The position numbers were made by a program, and so were the translations under genes. Positions 59,190 to 64,000 of a stretch of DNA of 64,000 nt are shown in pieces; positions within the stretch are counted from its first letter, which is position 1; every line of letters begins with the position of its first letter. Under the pieces are notes generated by a model. The model worked only from the letters and a program-made list of their open reading frames with translations. It did no database searches and was not told the DNA's origin. The stretch spans positions 434,001 to 498,000 of the forward strand of contig NZ_VOIW01000002.1 in the NCBI RefSeq assembly GCF_009659625.1. Direction: 5' to 3'. The DNA is from Pseudomonas haemolytica. GTDB lineage: Bacteria; Pseudomonadota; Gammaproteobacteria; Pseudomonadales; Pseudomonadaceae.

Positions 59190-60485
59190 TTAAACCTCGC
59201 CCTTAACAAATTGTGGTTCTGCCTCGCAGGCCCCGCCGTTCAAGGCGTCTACGAGGTTTTGCGAATCTTCATATCTAACGCCTGTCTGCGCGTGGATCGC
59301 CTTGAAACCACGCTCATCTAACCAGTTGTGCCACTTAACCAAGGCCAGGCGGCGCTGCTCTTTGGCCTGGGTGTTGATGTAGGTGGAGGCGATCTTGCCC
59401 AGCGAGTGGTTGAGCAGCATCTCGCCGATGTGGCCGTCGACGCCGAGGTCAGTCCAGGCGGTACGGGCCACCTTGCGCAGGTCGTGACTGGTCCAGGCGC
59501 CCTGCCCTAGCCGTGTGAATACCGCGCTCGCCTGGTTGTCGCTGAGTGCCTTGCCCCGACGCGACGGAAACAGGAGCGGCCCCTCGTAGCCCTGGGCGTT
59601 TTGGCGGGTGCGGTATAGCTGTAGGAGCGAGCACACCTGGTCGGTCAGCGGCACCCGCAGCTCGGTCTTGGTCTTGGTGTGTTCTGCCGGGATGAACCAC
59701 TCACGCTCTGGCAGCGCGATATCGGCCCAGCGGGACTGACGGGTCTCACCGATCCGGGTGCCGTGGCACAGCATCATCAAGGCCAGCATCGCGTCACCCG
59801 GCGCGCTGTCGAAGCGCTCGGCCAGGAGCCTCACCAGGTCCTGCAACTGCACGTCACGCAACCGCGCCGGCTTGGGCAGGATCCGCGCCGTGGTGAAGTT
59901 GACGAACTTCATTTCCGCCATCGGGTTCACCGGGATCAGGTCCAGCTTGCGGGCCTGACGGAAGGCCACCGCGAGCAGCCGGTACAGCTGCTGCACGTAG
60001 GACAGCGATAGTTCGGCCTGGGCTGGCCACATCAGCAGCTTGTCGAGGGTCTGGGCGCTCACGTCGCGCAGCAGCAGATCGTCCAGGCGCGGCTTGAGCT
60101 GGCAACTGATGGCCGACTTGCCCGCAGCCCGACGCTTGTCGGAGAGCGCACGCGACTTGGCCATGCGATCACCGAACCAATCGAGTAGCTCGCCCACAGT
60201 CACCCAGCCTGAAACACTGGCCGCGCTGTCGGCAGCAACCCGCAAGCGCACCGCCGGCAGTGCGGCGATCACCTGCTTGGTATTCAGGTCGGGAAAGCCG
60301 CCGATGCGATGCCATTTGCGCTTGTTGAGCAGGTACCAGGAGCCGCGCGTGCGATTCTTGGCGAAACGGAAGTGCAGCGCCGGGTGGCCGGCGTCCCGCA
60401 GATCACGTACATGCTCAAGCTTGGCATTGCGGGCAATCTCGGCATCTGACAGCTTCACCGTCAGGGTTTTGATTTGGGTGTTCAA
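59190..60485 (-). CDS. Tyrosine recombinase/integrase of the prophage
   Basis: A 431-aa tyrosine recombinase. It has an N-terminal arm-binding domain (~20-90; GSWYLLNKRKWHRIGGFPDL), a core-binding domain (~95-200) and the catalytic domain with Arg in CHGTRIGETRQSRW (~247), HDLRK in WTSHDLRKVARTAW (~337), His in LLNHSLGK (~361) and Tyr in STYINT (~370). All catalytic residues are present. Odd feature: it lies between the replication genes and Q, in the same direction as the late genes, rather than beside an att site. It differs clearly from the island integrase at 927. It may drive integration or serve another site-specific role. Confidence 0.88.
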   Translation of the reverse strand: MNTQIKTLTVKLSDAEIARNAKLEHVRDLRDAGHPALHFRFAKNRTRGSWYLLNKRKWHRIGGFPDLNTKQVIAALPAVRLRVAADSAASVSGWVTVGELLDWFGDRMAKSRALSDKRRAAGKSAISCQLKPRLDDLLLRDVSAQTLDKLLMWPAQAELSLSYVQQLYRLLAVAFRQARKLDLIPVNPMAEMKFVNFTTARILPKPARLRDVQLQDLVRLLAERFDSAPGDAMLALMMLCHGTRIGETRQSRWADIALPEREWFIPAEHTKTKTELRVPLTDQVCSLLQLYRTRQNAQGYEGPLLFPSRRGKALSDNQASAVFTRLGQGAWTSHDLRKVARTAWTDLGVDGHIGEMLLNHSLGKIASTYINTQAKEQRRLALVKWHNWLDERGFKAIHAQTGVRYEDSQNLVDALNGGACEAEPQFVKGEV

Positions 60486-60691
60486 AACGCGCCCTCCTCC
60501 GGATTAAGGAGGTCGATAACCTCAAACGTCGACGGCCACATCTGGCCGCCGTATCGAACTGCCATGGCCCTATCAAAAAAGAGCGCTAGCGCATGATCTG
60601 GTGCACTCCCCAGGTCTATCTTGGATGAACAGCAAAACACCGCGTAGCGGTACAGGTCAGGCTTCGGAACCGCAAGGCGGGGATCTGCCAT
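60482..60691 (-). CDS. Hypothetical phage protein, 69 aa
   Basis: A small protein (MADPRLAVPKPDLYRYAVFC; PEEGAF at the end) that overlaps the recombinase gene by 4 bp and the dnaB stop by 1 bp, so coupling on both sides supports it. No family known to me. Confidence 0.6.
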   Translation of the reverse strand: MADPRLAVPKPDLYRYAVFCCSSKIDLGSAPDHALALFFDRAMAVRYGGQMWPSTFEVIDLLNPEEGAF

Positions 60692-62061
60692 TAGAATTGA
60701 TCCTTTTGTTTGTAGCGGTCAGCCATGCTGGTGACCTTTGCAGGCTTGGACGGCTCAACCCATCCAGCAGCCAGTTGTTCAAATCGGCTGTACTGCCCGA
60801 GGAAGGCAGCACGCACGGTGCCACCGGCGATGTCACGGCCCTTGCCAATGATGATTTCGGCAATGCCCTTCGCTTCGGAATGCTCGTGGTAAACCTCGTC
60901 GCGGTAGACGAACAAGATGATGTCGGCGTCTTGCTCAATGGCGCCGGATTCGCGCAGGTCAGAGCACATTGGGCGCTTGTTGGGGCGTTTTTCGCACTCA
61001 CGCGAGAGCTGGCTGAGCAGAATCACCGGGATGCCCAGTTCGCGAGCCATCAGTTTCGCGGTGCGGGTCATGTGGCTGACTTCCTGCTCTCGGCTGAACG
61101 TGCGTGAGTCGGAGTCCACCAGCTGCAGGTAATCGATCACCATCAGGTCCAGGCCGTATCGGCGCTTGTGACGACGGGCAGCGGCGCGCATCCGGTTCAT
61201 CGACATCGATGCGCGGTCCGACAGGTACAGGCTGGAGTGCTTGAGCTTGCTGGCGGCACTCATCAGCTCGGCGCCATGGCTGTGCGGGGCTTTGCCGTTC
61301 TTGATCAGTTGCAGCGGTATGCGCCCTTCAGACGCCATGAAGCGGTCCATAAGGCCGGTGTTATCCATTTCGAGACTGAACGCCATCACGCTCTTACCCT
61401 CACGAATGGCGGCGTTGGAAGCGATGTTCATGGCCAGGGTGGTTTTCCCCATGGCTGGACGGCCCGCAATGATGATCAGTTGGCCAGGCTTAAGACCCTG
61501 CAGTTTTTCGTCTAAGTCGGGAATGCCGGTTGATAGCCCATCAATCTCGTCGCCCCGGTCGGCGCGGGCCTGAAGCACCTCGATGTAGTCATCCAGGATG
61601 TGCTCTGCCTTGATCACCTCGGATGTGGCCGACTGACTGTCGACCGCCTGGGCCTCGGCCTGCACCGCTGCGACCTTGTCCACGGTGGACTGGTCGCCAT
61701 AAGCGATATCGTTGATCCGAACGCTCAATGCGATCAGTGATCTATCCAGGCTGCGCTCGCGAACGGTTCCGGCATAAGACGCAGCGTTCGCAACGCTTGG
61801 CGTGTTACGGGCGATATCGGCGGCGTACGCGAAGGCGGGAGAACCGCAAGGCAGGTCCCCGACACGAGCGCCGATAGTCACGATATCAACCGGCTGGCCG
61901 GCGCCATGCAAGTCCAAGATGCCGCGATAGATGGCGGCGTTGTCCTCGTAGTAGAAATCATCGACGGCCAGATCTGCACTGAGTAGATCGATCAGCTCAG
62001 GGCGCAGGAACATTGCCCCCAGTACACCGTGTTCGGCCTCGAGGCTGTATGGGTCACGCAT
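60691..62061 (-). CDS. dnaB: Replicative DNA helicase DnaB (phage)
   Basis: A 456-aa DnaB-type hexameric helicase. The N-terminal domain (~1-100; MRDPYSLEAEHGVLGAMFLR) is followed by a linker and the RecA-like domain with P-loop IIAGRPAMGKTTLAMN (~198), Walker B LDLMVIDYLQLV (~302) and QLSRECEKR-type motif (~345). It unwinds DNA at the phage replication fork. It overlaps the helix-turn-helix replication gene by 8 bp. Confidence 0.95.
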   Translation of the reverse strand: MRDPYSLEAEHGVLGAMFLRPELIDLLSADLAVDDFYYEDNAAIYRGILDLHGAGQPVDIVTIGARVGDLPCGSPAFAYAADIARNTPSVANAASYAGTVRERSLDRSLIALSVRINDIAYGDQSTVDKVAAVQAEAQAVDSQSATSEVIKAEHILDDYIEVLQARADRGDEIDGLSTGIPDLDEKLQGLKPGQLIIIAGRPAMGKTTLAMNIASNAAIREGKSVMAFSLEMDNTGLMDRFMASEGRIPLQLIKNGKAPHSHGAELMSAASKLKHSSLYLSDRASMSMNRMRAAARRHKRRYGLDLMVIDYLQLVDSDSRTFSREQEVSHMTRTAKLMARELGIPVILLSQLSRECEKRPNKRPMCSDLRESGAIEQDADIILFVYRDEVYHEHSEAKGIAEIIIGKGRDIAGGTVRAAFLGQYSRFEQLAAGWVEPSKPAKVTSMADRYKQKDQF

Positions 62062-62764
62062 TGTAATTTCCCTCCACGACCTTTACGAAGTTGCTCGGCT
62101 TGATCAACCAGTCGAACGTCGCCCGAAAAGGCTTAGCCCCGTCCCGGCCCTCACCCTCCCCCATCAGGAATGAACTCGAAGCAACCAGCGCAAAGAACTC
62201 AGCCCAAAAATCTAAATCCTGATGAACCGAACTTTCGTTCCAGCGTGCCGCGATCTTGGTCACTCGGTCTTTGGTGAGCATCGCAACCTGAGGGAGTGCA
62301 GGAAGCGTTTTGTTGAACAGGTCGACAATTGCCTGAGACGGGCACTTCGGCTTCGAAACTTTCGCTGGTTGGTCACCGCCAACAAGAGGTGATGATTCAA
62401 TTGATGGTTCTATTACGGTTCTGGGTGCAGCTGCTGCGGGGGTTTTTGTCGTTAGCTGCGGGGGTGGCGGTGCATCTGGTGCGGGGTGCATTTCTTGCGG
62501 GGGTGCATATGCTGCCGGGGTAAGGGTGTACATAGTCGAGCGTCCCATCCGTTCACGGACGGACAAGATGCTTGCTTGCCCTAACCACTTGATCGCGCCC
62601 TGAACGGTCCTTTCGGCAAGGCATGTACGTTCAGCGATACGAGCGACCGAAGGCCAGCAAACACCCTCGTCGTTTGCGTTGTCAGCCAGCGATATCAGGA
62701 CAGCCTTCTGCGGGCCGCTCATGCCTTGCAACGGCCAGCACAGGCTCATGATTATGGTGCTCAT
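62054..62764 (-). CDS. Helix-turn-helix replication protein (O-like)
   Basis: A 236-aa protein. The N-terminal part is a winged helix (MSGPQKAVLISLADNANDEG; WPSVARIAERTCLAERTVQG), followed by a Pro/Ala-rich linker (~90-135) and a C-terminal domain (WNESSVHQDLDFWAEFFALV; FRATFDWLIKPSNFVKVVEG), the layout of phage origin-binding replication proteins that load DnaB. Start 62764 overlaps the upstream stop as ATGA; the longer reading from 62815 lacks a ribosome binding site. Pairing with dnaB fits lambda O and P. Confidence 0.85.
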   Translation of the reverse strand: MSTIIMSLCWPLQGMSGPQKAVLISLADNANDEGVCWPSVARIAERTCLAERTVQGAIKWLGQASILSVRERMGRSTMYTLTPAAYAPPQEMHPAPDAPPPPQLTTKTPAAAAPRTVIEPSIESSPLVGGDQPAKVSKPKCPSQAIVDLFNKTLPALPQVAMLTKDRVTKIAARWNESSVHQDLDFWAEFFALVASSSFLMGEGEGRDGAKPFRATFDWLIKPSNFVKVVEGNYNA

Positions 62765-62985
62765 GCGGAAACATCCTGGGCAGGTGCCAGGGACGCCTTC
62801 AAGTAATCGAGGCATTCCCGGCGGAATTGAGACTTGGATTCGTGCGAGTACTGGACGCCAATCAGGAGGGCGGCATCCATCGCGGCGGATTGAATTGAGG
62901 AACGGTGTCGAGACACCTTTTCAGGCACCGTGGTAAGTGTCGCGACATCGCCTGAACTATTGACTGCGGGGGTGTTATTGATCAT
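62761..62985 (-). CDS. Early hypothetical protein, 74 aa
   Basis: A short helical protein (IQSAAMDAALLIGVQYSHES; FRRECLDYLKASLA). It is the first gene after cro on the early transcript and overlaps the replication gene. The position is that of cII in lambda, but I see no clear CII helix-turn-helix, so I leave it unnamed. Confidence 0.6.
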   Translation of the reverse strand: MINNTPAVNSSGDVATLTTVPEKVSRHRSSIQSAAMDAALLIGVQYSHESKSQFRRECLDYLKASLAPAQDVSA

Positions 62986-63012
62986 TATTCACCTCGAGAT
63001 AACGCTGTACTA

Positions 63013-63037
63013 AACCGCCCTGCCAGGCGGTTTTTTT
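63013..63037 (+). terminator. Intrinsic terminator in the early region
   Basis: AACCGCC/GGCGGTT perfect 7-bp stem with loop CTGCCA and seven T residues on the plus strand. It lies between cro and the next early gene and could end plus-strand transcripts or, on the minus strand, act like lambda tR1. Confidence 0.65.
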
Positions 63038-63130
63038 ATGTCTGGGATTTGGGTGCTGGATGAATCAACAGCTAAACCAGATCGCCTTTTTGTTTTCGCC
63101 TATTGGGCGGAAAATCAACTCATCGAACGG

Positions 63131-63340
63131 TTAGGCCGCCGAATCCTTGGTGGCACTTGCTGGATCGTCATCACGAGTCGCGCAAAGCTCTCCGCGGGAT
63201 TCCTTCTCCAACACGCACTGCATTGGATAGGAGAATCCGCCAGCGGATCTGCATTGCGAAACCCGGCTTCTTGTCACGCCGAGGGCCGTACCGATCGCGC
63301 CTGGCGAGCCAAAAAACTTCAAGGCTTGGTCATAGGTCAT
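63131..63340 (-). CDS. cro: Cro-like repressor (YdaS-type HTH)
   Basis: A 69-aa Cro/YdaS-type DNA-binding protein. The helix-turn-helix is in MTYDQALKFFGSPGAIGTAL followed by GVTRSRVSQCRSAGGFSYPM, a common pattern in Pseudomonas phages. It is divergent from the CI-like repressor and shares the operators at 63366-63430. It favours lytic growth by blocking repressor synthesis. GGAGAAACC lies before the start. Confidence 0.9.
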   Translation of the reverse strand: MTYDQALKFFGSPGAIGTALGVTRSRVSQCRSAGGFSYPMQCVLEKESRGELCATRDDDPASATKDSAA

Positions 63341-63365
63341 TAAGGTTTCTCCATTTCACTGCCGC

Positions 63366-63430
63366 GAGTTTAGAAATGTTAACCACAAAAGGCAAGTTAT
63401 CTAAACTCGGCATTGTTTAGAATCCTAAAT
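63366..63430. promoter_or_regulatory. cI-cro operator region
   Basis: Repeated GTTTAG/CTAAAC half sites: GTTTAG at 63368-63373, CTAAAC at 63401-63406, and a dyad GTTTAG-AATC-CTAAA at 63415-63429. Together they give at least two or three repressor sites between the divergent cro and repressor starts, as in lambda OR. The last dyad touches the repressor start codon. Confidence 0.7.
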
Positions 63431-64000
63431 ATGAATTTCAGCGAACGACTCAAAGCACGCATGGACGCCCTAGGCCTCCGCGCGACAGATATCAGCGAGA
63501 TGACCGGCGTATCGAAGGCGACGGTGTCTTTCTGGATTAATGGGACAAATGGCGCGAAGGGAAAAAACCTGACATCGCTAGCCAGGGCGCTCGACTGCTC
63601 AGCTGAGTGGCTGTCGGAAGGGATTGATCCGCCCAAGGCCCCTAGCCTTGCGCCTATCGAAACCTGGGACGATGAAACGCCGCTGGACGAAGACGAGGTC
63701 TATGTCCCCTTCCTTGAAGAGATAGAGCTGTCGGCAGGCTCAGGCAAATACTCAATAGAAGAGAGCGACTCAGCCCGGCTGCGCTTCTTCAAGAAAGACC
63801 TGCGCCAGAACAACGTGCAGTTTGCCAACGCAAAGTGCGTCTCTGTCAGCGGCAACAGCATGCTCCCGGTGCTTCGCGATGGAGCTACCGTCGGTATAAA
63901 CGTGGGGAAAAACTCACTACGGGACGTCGTTGACGGAGAGATGTACGCGATAAGCCACAACGGGCAGCTCCGCGTGAAGCAGGTGTATCGAACCCCCACA
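63431..64000 (+). CDS. cI: CI-like S24 repressor (3' end outside window)
   Basis: At least 190 codons of a LexA/CI-type repressor that keeps the prophage silent; the gene runs past the window end. The N-terminal helix-turn-helix is RATDISEMTGVSKATVSFWI (~15-35). The C-terminal S24 peptidase domain has the nucleophile Ser in VSGNSMLPVLRDG (~138) and the Lys in QLRVKQVYR (~182), so RecA-stimulated self-cleavage and induction by DNA damage are expected. There is no Shine-Dalgarno before the ATG: the operator dyad ends one base before it, so the message may be leaderless as for lambda cI. Residue numbers are approximate. Confidence 0.93.
   Translation, partial: MNFSERLKARMDALGLRATDISEMTGVSKATVSFWINGTNGAKGKNLTSLARALDCSAEWLSEGIDPPKAPSLAPIETWDDETPLDEDEVYVPFLEEIELSAGSGKYSIEESDSARLRFFKKDLRQNNVQFANAKCVSVSGNSMLPVLRDGATVGINVGKNSLRDVVDGEMYAISHNGQLRVKQVYRTPT

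Overview
The window is GC-rich Pseudomonas-type DNA and consists almost entirely of mobile DNA. Two or three elements lie end to end at what looks like one tRNA-Pro(GGG) attachment site. The Pseudomonas assignment is an inference from gene families, small proteins and codon use; no rRNA or housekeeping locus is present to prove it.

Region 1 (1-698) is the right edge of a left-hand element: a small lipoprotein gene and a broken phage integrase. Region 2 (699-31733) is a complete ~31-kb genomic island bounded by a perfect 46-bp direct repeat, which is the 3' end of tRNA-Pro(GGG) on the minus strand. From left to right it holds: a tyrosine integrase; an AT-rich gene of unknown function; an AlpA / DUF3987 (YfjI-like) / YagK-YfjJ (inovirus Gp2-like, HUH motif) module resembling E. 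coli CP4-57; a cargo block (zinc-ribbon glycine-zipper protein, DUF932, YqaJ nuclease, RDF-like protein, RadC); and a full type I BREX anti-phage operon (brxR-brxA-brxB-brxC-pglX-pglZ-brxL). Between pglX and pglZ, in the same tightly coupled operon, sits a non-canonical module: a NERD nuclease fused to a degenerate superfamily I helicase, a TPR protein ending in an RNase R/cold-shock-like OB fold, and a frameshifted small gene. This insertion is the strongest candidate for an undescribed defence system. The island ends with an IS3 orfA scrap and an orphan gene next to attR.

Region 3 (31734-64000) is a lambda/HK97-type siphovirus prophage, mostly on the minus strand, that runs off the right edge. 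Reading leftward it has: CI-like S24 repressor (plus strand, cut by the window end) and Cro with shared operators; helix-turn-helix replication protein and DnaB helicase; a tyrosine recombinase in an unusual internal position; Q-like antiterminator; holin; HNH endonuclease; a probable cos region; small and large terminase; portal, protease and HK97 capsid; head-tail connectors; tail tube; G/GT chaperones with a GGGAAAG slippery site; tape measure; tail-tip genes M, L, K, I and J; tail fibre genes; lysozyme-like protein; and a nested Rz/Rz1 spanin pair. Likely morons include a TagO/VasI-like lipoprotein, a plus-strand 86-aa gene and a membrane-anchored protein. Many late genes are preceded directly by a terminator-like hairpin and then the Shine-Dalgarno sequence, which fits Q-type antitermination.

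How it works together: the island integrase and its repeats mobilise a defence cargo, and BrxR probably represses the BREX operon until it is needed. The prophage downstream is a separate, apparently complete temperate phage whose right end and attachment site lie outside the window.
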